Source of the DNA: Bacillota bacterium
GTDB lineage: Bacteria; Bacillota; Clostridia; Oscillospirales; Oscillospiraceae
Length of the DNA stretch: 5,604 nucleotides
NCBI GenBank assembly: GCA_009781925.1
Contig: WQUU01000115.1
Span: 1-5,604, forward strand
Direction of reading: 5' to 3'
Below are positions 1-4,852 of this stretch, one piece after another (the stretch's first letter is position 1; every line of letters begins with the position of its first letter). Under the pieces are notes generated by a model. That model was not told where the DNA came from. It saw nothing but the letters and a program-made list of their open reading frames with translations, and ran no database searches. Made by a program: the position numbers and the translations under genes.

Positions 1-125
1 GCGTATTCCGGGCAGTGTTCCATGTGGTGGCGCACATTCTCCCGCATGGCCGCGAAAAACAGCGCGTCCGTGCCGGGGAGGTCATAGAGTTTTCGGTGGT
101 AGAAGAGTTTTAAATGAGCGCTCAC
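1..125 (-). CDS. N-terminal fragment of a gene coupled to lgt; possibly LuxE/PaaK-like acyl-protein synthetase
   Basis: A minus-strand frame opens at GTG (125-123) and stays open to the left edge, giving about 41 residues. The start overlaps the stop of the lgt-like gene as GTGA, and an AGGGGGA-like ribosome site lies about 6 bases upstream, so translational coupling is very likely. The visible residues begin MSAHLKLFYHRKLYDLPG and end with MRENVRHHMEHCPEYA. That last stretch, with a helix followed by a His-rich segment and a CPEY motif, resembles the N-termini of LuxE/PaaK-type adenylate-forming acyl-protein synthetases (often F..A..EN..HH...CP.Y). This resemblance is from memory and only 41 residues are visible, so the function is a guess. 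The open frame, start and coupling are well supported; the AMP-binding core lies outside the window. Confidence 0.6.
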   Translation of the reverse strand, partial: MSAHLKLFYHRKLYDLPGTDALFFAAMRENVRHHMEHCPEY

Positions 126-919
126 GCGGAATCCCCCTTTGCCGCGCCCGCCCCGGGCCGACCGCGCCTGAGCAGCAGCCAGAGCCCGGCCGGGAACATC
201 AGAATCGAGATCCACTGGGAGGTGGACAGGCCGAATAAAAAGCCCCGCACCGCGTCGCCCCGGAAAAATTCCAGGATGAAGCGCATGGCGGCGTACGCGA
301 GCAGATACGCGCCGGTGAGCGCCCCGTCCCGGGGCCGTTTTCGGCCGAAAAACATCAGGGAGAGAAAAATAATGAGGTTTCCTGCCGCCTCAATGAGTTG
401 GATCGGCAGCAGCGGAACCCCGTTCGGTGCGGCCAGGGAGCGGGTGAAGGTCACGGAGAGGGGGCCGCTGTAAGGCTCACCATAACAGCAGCCGGCGGAA
501 AAGCAGCCGACTCTGCCGAAGGCCTGGGCCAGGGGGACGGTGGGGACACAGATCTCTGCCATGCGCAGAAAGCGGAATCTATACTGTTTGCAGTAAATCG
601 CCATGCCCCCGAGTCCGCCGAGGAGCGCGCCATAAAACACAAAGCCGCCGCGCACGTAATCCAGAAGGATCGCGGGATTTGCCCGAATATCGTCCCAGGT
701 GGCTACAATTTGCGGAATCGCCGTGATCAGATACAGAAGCTTTGCCCCGATGACCAGGCCGATGATCATATACAGGCACATGAAAAAGACATCGTGGCGC
801 GGTGTTTCATATTTTTTTGCGCGCAGGACGGAGATGAGAACGGCCAAACCGACCCCGGCTGTACAGCAGATGGAATACATGGGAATTTCTCTGCCAAACA
901 GGACGATAAAAGGAAGCAT
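122..919 (-). CDS. lgt: Lgt-family prolipoprotein diacylglyceryl transferase, cysteine-loop variant
   Basis: The 265-residue polytopic membrane protein belongs to the Lgt family, whose members move diacylglycerol from phosphatidylglycerol to the lipobox cysteine of prolipoproteins at the cytoplasmic membrane. Length fits the family. Landmarks are GGFVFYGALLGG (91-102), GRVGCFSAGCCYG (135-147) and YAAMRFILEFFR (209-220). Compared with E. coli Lgt, R136, G147, Y209 and R213 match R143, G154, Y235 and R239. H103 is Tyr96, N146 is Cys139 and E151 is Cys144, so this is a divergent subfamily and its activity is not certain. About seven hydrophobic segments are visible, and the C-terminus ends in a basic, Ala/Gly-rich tail. 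The ATG has a GGGGG-type ribosome site 8 bases upstream. No convincing promoter lies between it and the terminator at 967-999. The downstream gene is coupled through GTGA. Confidence 0.88.
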   Translation of the reverse strand: MLPFIVLFGREIPMYSICCTAGVGLAVLISVLRAKKYETPRHDVFFMCLYMIIGLVIGAKLLYLITAIPQIVATWDDIRANPAILLDYVRGGFVFYGALLGGLGGMAIYCKQYRFRFLRMAEICVPTVPLAQAFGRVGCFSAGCCYGEPYSGPLSVTFTRSLAAPNGVPLLPIQLIEAAGNLIIFLSLMFFGRKRPRDGALTGAYLLAYAAMRFILEFFRGDAVRGFLFGLSTSQWISILMFPAGLWLLLRRGRPGAGAAKGDSA

Positions 920-966
920 GAAAATAACCCCCGTCTATATGGGAATAAAAGGCTTGTCGCAAAATA

Positions 967-999
967 CAAAAGCGGGGCGTCCTCGACGACCCGCTTTTG
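967..999 (-). terminator. Intrinsic terminator after the DUF4190-like gene
   Basis: A hairpin has perfect 10-bp outer arms (CAAAAGCGGG at 967-976, CCCGCTTTTG at 990-999), one mismatch, then a 4-bp inner stem around a CTC loop. Read on the minus strand it is followed by TATTTT. It lies 24 bases past the stop of the 1024-1344 gene, so it should end that transcript and separate it from lgt. Confidence 0.8.
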
Positions 1000-1023
1000 C
1001 AACAATCCCTTTCAGGCGATGCG

Positions 1024-1344
1024 TTAACCCAATGGAGACCAAGACCATCCGCCAGTGGCCGCTGTGTATACCACACAGACTGTGCAGGTAATAAAGCCGA
1101 CCGCGGAGAGCGCCAGCCCGACGATCGAGCAGACGAGACCTGCCGTTGCCAGACCTCTGCCATCCATGGCGCCGGCTGCGTCCATATCTTTCCTTGCGCC
1201 GATGGCGAGGATGAGGCCGATAATGGCCAAAATGAGCGGGATGGTATTGAAAATGGGGATCCAGAAAAATACAATCGCAATAATTCCGAGCACCAGGGAG
1301 GCGATTGCTTTATTCTTTCCGGGAACAGGTGCGGAACCGTACAT
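1024..1344 (-). CDS. Small DUF4190-like membrane protein
   Basis: A 106-residue protein with a short polar N-terminus (MYGSAPVPGKNKAIAS) is followed by hydrophobic segments at about 15-50, containing a helix break at FWIPIFNTIP (27-36), and about 66-93. A charged loop RKDMDAAGAMDGRG (51-64) separates them. The pattern KAIASLVLGI, then LILAIIGLILAIGARK, then GLATAGLVCSIVGLALS is typical of DUF4190-type proteins, widespread small membrane proteins of unknown function in Gram-positives. The start at 1344 is chosen because AAAAGGAG lies 9 bases upstream. A longer in-frame start at 1404 falls inside the promoter and is rejected. It has its own promoter (1376-1404) and terminator (967-999), so it is probably monocistronic and vegetatively expressed. 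Confidence 0.85.
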   Translation of the reverse strand: MYGSAPVPGKNKAIASLVLGIIAIVFFWIPIFNTIPLILAIIGLILAIGARKDMDAAGAMDGRGLATAGLVCSIVGLALSAVGFITCTVCVVYTAATGGWSWSPLG

Positions 1345-1375
1345 ACACACACACTCCTTTTCCAGCGTTACCGAA

Positions 1376-1404
1376 ATATTAACATGCGCCGGGGCTTTTG
1401 TCAA
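1376..1404 (-). promoter_or_regulatory. SigA-type promoter of the DUF4190-like gene
   Basis: On the minus strand TTGACA (1404-1399) is followed by exactly 17 bases and TAATAT (1381-1376). Transcription would start near 1369, just ahead of the AAAAGGAG ribosome site at 1361-1354. The -35 is a full match and the -10 is one base from consensus. Confidence 0.85.
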
Positions 1405-1465
1405 GTCAAGCTTCGACTGTTTTCGCGCATCCTTTTTGCGCCGGACACAGGTTTGCGCGGGACGA

Positions 1466-1495
1466 CTGTCAAAATTGCCCCTCTCAGCATAGTAT
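1466..1495 (+). promoter_or_regulatory. Candidate promoter of the GerQ-like/Cys-rich pair, possibly sporulation-type
   Basis: CATAGTAT (1488-1495) fits the CATAnnnT -10 shared by SigE-type and related sporulation promoters, and GTCAAAAT (1468-1475) resembles a SigE -35 (GTCATATT). However, the 12-base spacing is short. The same bases can be read as a weak SigA promoter (CTGTCA, 18 bases, TAGTAT). It sits 34 bases ahead of the ATG at 1529. The position is sensible but the sigma factor is not settled. Confidence 0.35.
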
Positions 1496-1528
1496 GCCCT
1501 GAATCACTCTGAAAGAAGGGCAAACCGT

Positions 1529-1903
1529 ATGAATGAATTTTTTCCCGAAGACTGGAGCGCGGCTCAGACCATGGCGATGGTTCCGGAGACGCGCGGCATG
1601 GATATGGCGCCGGATGGAATGCCGGACGCCATCTACGACGGCTATGACGGGTCGATGACGGACATCATGAATAACCCGAACTTCGTGCCGGGCTATCTTT
1701 CCACGCACATCGGCAGCACTGTGCGGGTTGAGTTTGAGATCGGCCAGGGCCTCACGGATCGGGTGGGCACCCTCCTCGGCGTCGGCGCGGGGTTCATCCT
1801 GTTGCAGGAGCCCACGAGCGGGGCCACCATTCTGTGCGATCTGGGCCCCGTCCGGTTCGTGACGATCGTAGACGAGGGCGGCGGCACAGTGCTCATGCAG
1901 TGA
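1529..1903 (+). CDS. GerQ-like spore-coat protein
   Basis: This 124-residue protein has an acidic, Met-rich N-terminus (1-50) and a compact beta-rich C-terminal domain (about 52-116). The domain reads YLSTHIGSTVRVEFEIG, then RVGTLLGVGAGFILLQEP, then TSGATILCDLGPVRFVTI. That order (a YL..hIG.tV.V start, a G-hydrophobic strand, D/E-P-x-(S/T)-G, then a VRFVT strand) matches the GerQ coat-protein domain as I remember it (YIENILRLNKGK, DPQTG, LDYV). In Bacillus, GerQ is a spore coat protein cross-linked by transglutaminase and needed for germination via CwlJ. This protein is shorter than Bacillus GerQ (about 180 residues). Ribosome site AGAAGGG lies 8 bases before the ATG. The next gene starts one base after the stop, so the two are probably co-translated. 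Coat function is inferred from the domain only. Confidence 0.6.
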   Translation: MNEFFPEDWSAAQTMAMVPETRGMDMAPDGMPDAIYDGYDGSMTDIMNNPNFVPGYLSTHIGSTVRVEFEIGQGLTDRVGTLLGVGAGFILLQEPTSGATILCDLGPVRFVTIVDEGGGTVLMQ

Positions 1904-1904
1904 C

Positions 1905-2324
1905 ATGGCGGCCGGCGGCAGGTACATAAACGAAAGTCAAAGCTGCGCCGCCGCCCGGGCGGACGCCGGGATCAACGACTTCCGGGAGGCGCTGGAGTTC
2001 TGTTGCAAGGGGCTCCAGTGTGTGGAGGCAGGGAACTTTTGCAGCGGTGTGCGCCAGATGCGGGAGGCGCACTGCCTCTGCCGCCGGGCGCTGGAGGAAA
2101 TCCGCTGCGGGCTCTGCTGCGGCGGGCTTATAAGCGGCGAAGCGCGCAGGGGCATGAGCCGCTGCCGCGAGGGTCTCCGTGACATCTGCTGCGGCTGTGA
2201 CGCAATCCGCTGCGGGGACATCCGCGACGGTACCGACGACTGCAAGGCGGGGCTGCTGAGCTGCCGGCAGGGGATCGAGATGATCGAAAACGCGGTCGGA
2301 GAGGGGCCGGGCTGTAGAAAATAA
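1905..2324 (+). CDS. Cysteine-rich helical-repeat protein of unknown function
   Basis: This is not a family I can name. The 139 residues include 18 cysteines (14, 33, 34, 39, 46, 57, 59, 68, 71, 72, 87, 95, 96, 98, 103, 113, 120, 137), many in CC or CxC pairs. Residues 26-127 form about three and a half related units: FREALEFCCKGLQC (26-39), LCRRALEEIRCGLCC (58-72), RCREGLRDICCGC (86-98) and SCRQGIEMI (119-127). Units one and two also share a G-(N/L)-(F/I)-x-(S)-G turn (43-48 and 74-78). Each unit looks like a helix-turn-helix hairpin. No signal peptide or membrane segment is seen. The ATG lies one base after the GerQ-like stop and has no clear ribosome site, so translation is probably coupled. 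The context suggests a disulfide-linked spore-coat component. A metal-storing helical bundle like Csp is an alternative, although its usual DUF326-type Cys spacing is not obvious. High GC and an open frame with ordered repeats argue that it is real. Confidence 0.75.
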   Translation: MAAGGRYINESQSCAAARADAGINDFREALEFCCKGLQCVEAGNFCSGVRQMREAHCLCRRALEEIRCGLCCGGLISGEARRGMSRCREGLRDICCGCDAIRCGDIRDGTDDCKAGLLSCRQGIEMIENAVGEGPGCRK

Positions 2325-2340
2325 GTAGGAGCCCGGCCCC
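2303..2340 (+). terminator. GC-rich hairpin across the stop codon of the Cys-rich gene
   Basis: Perfect 11-bp arms GGGGCCGGGCT (2303-2313) and AGCCCGGCCCC (2330-2340) flank a 16-base loop holding the TAA stop (2322-2324). There is no U-tract directly after it (AAAAAATTTTTT comes about 25 bases later), so it is not a standard intrinsic terminator. It may stabilise the 3' end or aid termination. Confidence 0.4.
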
Positions 2341-2399
2341 GCGAGAGCGACGACGAAGAAATTCAGAAAAAATTTTTTGATGATTTGTTTAAAAACCGC

Positions 2400-2428
2400 T
2401 TGACAAATAGCACAGGTGCCTGTATATT
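2400..2428 (+). promoter_or_regulatory. SigA-type promoter of the marR-family gene
   Basis: TTGACA (2400-2405), a 17-base spacer, then TATATT (2423-2428). The predicted start is near 2435, leaving a leader of about 37 bases with AGGAGG at 2460-2465. The operator repeats lie over the spacer/-10 and the start site. A second TATAAT at 2448-2453 has no good -35. Confidence 0.85.
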
Positions 2429-2448
2429 AAAAAAATACAGGCACCTGT
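2412..2448. promoter_or_regulatory. Double palindromic operator, probable autoregulatory MarR site
   Basis: Perfect inverted repeat: ACAGGTGCCTGTAT (2412-2425) and ATACAGGCACCTGT (2435-2448), with a 9-base A-rich centre. Each arm contains a near-palindrome (ACAGG-TG-CCTGT and ACAGG-CA-CCTGT), so the site can be read as two dimer boxes centred 25 bp apart. Box 1 occupies the -35/-10 spacer and the start of the -10; box 2 covers the start of transcription. MarR repressors commonly bind palindromes over their own promoters. Binding here is inferred from position. Confidence 0.75.
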
Positions 2449-2471
2449 ATAATATTTTCAGGAGGTTTTAC

Positions 2472-3131
2472 ATGAACAATTTAACGATGGATCTGTATGA
2501 AAAACTGTCCAGGCTCCAATGGCTTTTGCAGCGGCAGCACTTGCGCAGCCACGCAGAATACGGCCCGCTGGGCGACCCGACGCGCGGACAGGGCCGGGTT
2601 CTGGCGATGCTGAAAATGAAGCCGGAGATCGGCACGAGAGAACTGTCCTATCTGCTTGACATCCGGCAGCAATCCCTGAGCGAGCTGCTCAACAAGCTGG
2701 AGAGGGGGGGATATATCGTCAGAATACCCTCCGAAGCGGATAAGCGGGTCATGCTGGTTCGACTCACAGAGAAGGGCCGGAACGAGCAGGCTGTGGACAG
2801 GGATTTTGGCGGTATTTTTGGCTGCCTCAGTGAAGAGGAGCAGGAATCATTCGGCGAATACCTGGATCGCGTCATCGCGGTCTTAGAGGAGCAGATGCGC
2901 GGCGAGCCTGACGGCGAGGGGGAGGAAGAGCCGTTTGCAGACTATCGGCGTGACCCGCGGTTCCATGAACCGCCGCCGCGCGGCCCGCACCCGCACGCTC
3001 CGCCGCCGCATGGCCCGTATCCGCCTGCGCCGCCTCCGCCGCCGCGCGGCCCGGGGCCCCGAGATCCGCGGCTCGTCTTCCTCGGCGGCGAACCGCCGAG
3101 GCCGGATCCATTTAGGCCCGACGACGAATAG
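2472..3131 (+). CDS. MarR-family transcriptional regulator with Pro/His-rich tail
   Basis: This 219-residue protein has a winged-helix DNA-binding domain. Helical dimerisation segments lie at about 1-30 and 118-142. The helix-turn-helix is at about 53-82, with recognition helix QQSLSELLNKLERGGYI (66-82). The wing carries the family D-x-R signature as SEADKRVMLVRLTEKG (87-102). After about residue 145 an acidic linker (GEPDGEGEEEPF) leads to a tail (161-219) with 25 prolines and four histidines (165, 173, 175, 180), absent from ordinary MarR proteins of about 150 residues. The ATG at 2472 is chosen because AGGAGG lies 6 bases upstream. An in-frame start at 2385 precedes the promoter and is rejected. 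It is probably self-repressed through the inverted repeat at 2412-2448. No transporter or enzyme gene adjoins it, so its ligand and other targets are unknown. Confidence 0.9.
   Translation: MNNLTMDLYEKLSRLQWLLQRQHLRSHAEYGPLGDPTRGQGRVLAMLKMKPEIGTRELSYLLDIRQQSLSELLNKLERGGYIVRIPSEADKRVMLVRLTEKGRNEQAVDRDFGGIFGCLSEEEQESFGEYLDRVIAVLEEQMRGEPDGEGEEEPFADYRRDPRFHEPPPRGPHPHAPPPHGPYPPAPPPPPRGPGPRDPRLVFLGGEPPRPDPFRPDDE
3080..3101. repeat. Perfect hairpin within the 3' end of the marR-family gene
   Basis: CCTCGGCGG (3080-3088) and CCGCCGAGG (3093-3101) form a 9-bp stem with a CGAA loop inside the coding region, about 30 bases before the stop. No T-run follows. It may be chance in a GC-rich, Pro-coding stretch or a folded 3' end. 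Confidence 0.4.
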
Positions 3132-3161
3132 ACAGGATGATATCTATAATAAAAGCTCCCC

Positions 3162-3191
3162 GTTATTTTTCCGCCGCCCCCGTCATATGCT
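3162..3191 (+). promoter_or_regulatory. SigE-type sporulation promoter of yabP
   Basis: GTTATTTT (3162-3169) matches GTCATATT at 6 of 8 positions. After 14 bases, CATATGCT (3184-3191) fits CATAnnnT. It lies 34 bases before the yabP ATG, and no good SigA promoter is visible there. In B. subtilis, yabPQ expression depends on SigE, the early mother-cell factor, which agrees with this reading. Confidence 0.6.
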
Positions 3192-3225
3192 GTTAGGGAC
3201 AAAGTACTTGCCTTGGAGGTGCGCT

Positions 3226-3510
3226 ATGGCCTATGACGAGAGATCGACTCAGGTTCCCGCCCAGCACAATCTCATCCTGGAGGGCCGGGAGCGGCTCTCC
3301 GTCTCCGGTGTCTCTGACGTCTCAGGTTATGACGAGACCACGATCTTTCTCTCCACCGCGCGCGGCGACCTGACGATCAAAGGTGAGGAACTGCACATCG
3401 AGCGGCTCAGCCTGGACACCGGCGAGCTCAATGTGAGGGGCCGGATCAGCGAGCTCATCTATGAGGAACCAGCCGTCACCGCCGGTTTTTGGGCCAGGCT
3501 TTTCCGATAA
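3226..3510 (+). CDS. yabP: Sporulation protein YabP
   Basis: This 94-residue protein is of the YabP family (close to YqfC), small mother-cell proteins needed for normal spore formation. The visible core is HNLILEGRERLSVSGVSDV (14-32), YDETTIFLSTARGDLTIKG (35-53), then LHIERLSLDTGELNVRGRI (56-74) and ISELIYEE (74-81). These alternate beta strands, with the SGV-x-D-V-x-x-(Y/F)-D-E motif and a G-(E/D)-L-x-(V/I)-x-G-x-I end typical of the family. Length is normal. The ATG is fixed by GGAGGT five bases upstream; longer in-frame starts lie in the marR coding region and are rejected. yabQ begins 4 bases after the stop. A SigE-type promoter lies directly upstream. Confidence 0.92.
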   Translation: MAYDERSTQVPAQHNLILEGRERLSVSGVSDVSGYDETTIFLSTARGDLTIKGEELHIERLSLDTGELNVRGRISELIYEEPAVTAGFWARLFR

Positions 3511-3514
3511 AAAC

Positions 3515-4213
3515 ATGGCCATAAAAAACACGACCCAACTGATGCAGCTCCTGGCCTCCGGGCTTTTGGGGGCGGCGCTGGGTTTTCTCTATGACCTCGG
3601 CCGGGTTTTGCGCCGCCGGGCGCGGGGAGTTATTTTCACCACCCTGGCGGACTTGCTCTTCTGGATTATGGCCGCCGCGCTCCTCTTTTTGTTCGGTATG
3701 AGCGCGGGAGGGGGGCAGCTGCGGCTGTTTATGCTCTCCGGCGTTTTGGGCGGCGCGGCGGTGTATTTCTTGACACTCTCCATCCCCGTATTGTGGATTT
3801 GTGGGAAATTATCCATAATTTTGGTAAAAATATTTCGTGTTCTGCTGGCGCCGGCCAAAAAACTGGTTAAAAAATGTGAAATTTTCAAATTTTTTTTCAA
3901 AAATGTCTTTCAAAAATTTTTAAATTGGTTTACAATAATAGAAACAAAGGAAAAAACAATTTTGCGGGCGCGGCACAAAGCCCCGCAGAGGGAAGGGGTA
4001 TCATTTGAAGCTCAAGCGGGTCGGACTACTTACGAAGATCGTCATCGCGGGCTTGCTGCTGTACGCGGTCATCACTCTGATCGGCGGAAACGCGCGGCAG
4101 TTGAAAGCGGAGGCGACGCGCGACCAGCTGGCCGGTCAGGTGGCCGCACTCACGGAGGAAAACGCCGGGATGCAATACGACATCGACCACAGCACGGATC
4201 CGGGCGTCATTGA
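3515..4213 (+). CDS. yabQ: Sporulation membrane protein YabQ, frame runs on over divIC
   Basis: YabQ is a polytopic membrane protein required for cortex formation in sporulation. Hydrophobic segments are at about 8-27 (with the family's G-x-x-x-G-FLYDLGRVLRR motif, 19-34), 42-61, 70-91 and 92-112. A Lys/Phe-rich amphipathic stretch follows (115-140, KKCEIFKFFFKNVFQKFLNW). Start ATG 3515 fits homologues (MAIKNTTQLM). It has no clear ribosome site and is probably coupled to yabP; a start at 3461 would overlap yabP. Residues 1-163 look genuine. Residues 164-232 overlap divIC in another frame, rich in Arg/Gly/His like a shadow translation, so the natural end may be near 4005. One extra base in the GGGG run at 3995-3998 would give a stop at TGA 4006-4008, suggesting a frameshift or sequencing error. 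Otherwise the overlap is real. Confidence 0.8.
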   Translation: MAIKNTTQLMQLLASGLLGAALGFLYDLGRVLRRRARGVIFTTLADLLFWIMAAALLFLFGMSAGGGQLRLFMLSGVLGGAAVYFLTLSIPVLWICGKLSIILVKIFRVLLAPAKKLVKKCEIFKFFFKNVFQKFLNWFTIIETKEKTILRARHKAPQREGVSFEAQAGRTTYEDRHRGLAAVRGHHSDRRKRAAVESGGDARPAGRSGGRTHGGKRRDAIRHRPQHGSGRH

Positions 4214-4283
4214 GGGGATTGCCAGAGACAGGCTGGGCCTCGTGAAACCGGGAGAGAAGATCTTTTACGACATAGGCAACTAA
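4005..4283 (+). CDS. divIC: Septum formation initiator DivIC
   Basis: This 92-residue bitopic protein is of the DivIC/FtsB family (septum formation initiator), which forms a divisome complex with FtsL and DivIB. A short basic N-terminus (MKLKRVGLLTK) precedes a single transmembrane helix (about 11-27, IVIAGLLLYAVITLI). A coiled coil follows (about 33-62, LKAEATRDQLAGQVAALTEEN). The family's C-terminal signature IARDRLGLVKPGEKIFYDI is at 72-90. The start is TTG 4005 with GGAAGGGG 6 bases upstream; this frame has no ATG or GTG between its upstream stop (TAG 3939-3941) and 4005. It overlaps the end of the yabQ frame, and its place between yabQ and yabR is the conserved Firmicutes order. Confidence 0.92.
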   Translation: MKLKRVGLLTKIVIAGLLLYAVITLIGGNARQLKAEATRDQLAGQVAALTEENAGMQYDIDHSTDPGVIEGIARDRLGLVKPGEKIFYDIGN

Positions 4284-4307
4284 AAAGGGGGGCCGGGGAG
4301 AAACTGT

Positions 4308-4739
4308 ATGCTTGCTGTAGGGGATATTGTTGAGGGAAAAGTGACGGGCCTGACGAAGTTCGGGGCCTTTGTGTCCCTGCCGGAGGGGAAGAGCGGGCTG
4401 GTACATATTTCTGAGATCGCGAGCAGCTATGTCGCGGAGGTCAGCGATCATCTGCAGAGCGGGCAGGTGGTCAGGGTCAAGGTCATCGGCATCGGGCCGG
4501 ACGGAAAAATCAACCTCTCCGTCAAGCGGGCCGAGGAGCCCCCGCAGGCCGCGCTCCGCCCCGCGCCTCCCCCGCGCTCCGGTTACAATAGGCAGGGCGG
4601 CAGGCAAAGCGGCGCGCCTGCGGTTCCCGCCAGCTTTGAGGACAAGCTCAAACAATTTATGCAGGAGTCCGACCAGAAGAACTCCGGGAATAAGCTGTAC
4701 ACGGAAAACAAACGCAATCCGAACCGGAGAAGAAAATAA
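4308..4739 (+). CDS. yabR: S1-domain RNA-binding protein YabR
   Basis: This 143-residue protein has one S1 RNA-binding domain at 3-75: VGDIVEGKVTGLTKFGAFV (4-22), GKSGLVHISEIASSYV (27-42), GQVVRVKVIGIG (52-63) and GKINLSVKRA (66-75). All S1 beta strands and the usual FGAFV and GLVHISEI motifs are present. A Pro/Arg/Gly/Gln-rich linker (77-105) leads to a conserved-looking tail FEDKLKQFMQESDQK (110-124) and a very basic end (NKRNPNRRRK). This matches YabR, the general stress/RNA-binding S1 protein encoded after divIC in Firmicutes. Ribosome site GGGGAG lies 7 bases before the ATG. It starts 24 bases after divIC and probably shares its transcript. Confidence 0.92.
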   Translation: MLAVGDIVEGKVTGLTKFGAFVSLPEGKSGLVHISEIASSYVAEVSDHLQSGQVVRVKVIGIGPDGKINLSVKRAEEPPQAALRPAPPPRSGYNRQGGRQSGAPAVPASFEDKLKQFMQESDQKNSGNKLYTENKRNPNRRRK

Positions 4740-4852
4740 GGGCAAAAGAGCTGCAATTGCTTTCTGATATTGCAAGGGTAATAAAAGAACATGCCGGGCA
4801 GTGAACAAGTGAAAGATTTGGTGATCCCAAATTAGGCGCAATCCAAAAACAC
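4740..4852. other. Intergenic stretch without a recognisable gene
   Basis: Nothing supported is seen here apart from the trailer of the yabR transcript. A short open stretch from 4742 reads AKELQLLSDIARVIKEHAGQ and then stops. It has no start or ribosome site and could be a gene remnant or chance. Confidence 0.4.

Noticed and set aside
115..124. Perfect 10-bp palindrome TGAGCGCTCA at the lgt stop/next start
   Set aside because: It lies wholly inside overlapping coding sequence and is short; chance is likely in GC-rich DNA.
934..962. Possible lgt promoter on the minus strand (TTGCGA, 17 bases, TATAGA)
   Set aside because: Both boxes are poor and the start of transcription would fall on the ribosome site, only about 7 bases from the ATG.
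398..1027. Long plus-strand open frame over lgt
   Set aside because: It is antisense to a clear Lgt protein, has no ribosome site and resembles no protein family.
1484..1927. Minus-strand open frame over the GerQ-like gene
   Set aside because: Shadow of the plus-strand gene; Arg/His/Ala-rich with no family features.
3908..3936. Vegetative promoter for divIC (TTTCAA, 17 bases, TACAAT)
   Set aside because: The -35 matches only half of consensus and the region is AT-rich, so TACAAT can occur by chance; mentioned only as a candidate.
3807..3960. AT-rich patch that could mark foreign DNA
   Set aside because: It is coding for the Lys/Phe-rich C-terminal part of YabQ, which needs AAA/TTT codons, so composition follows the protein.
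4742..4801. Gene remnant or small gene (AKELQLLSDIARVIKEHAGQ)
   Set aside because: No start, no ribosome site, no recognised family, and only 20 codons.
4026..4841. Long minus-strand open frame over divIC and yabR
   Set aside because: Antisense to two strongly recognised genes; open because of GC-rich codon bias.
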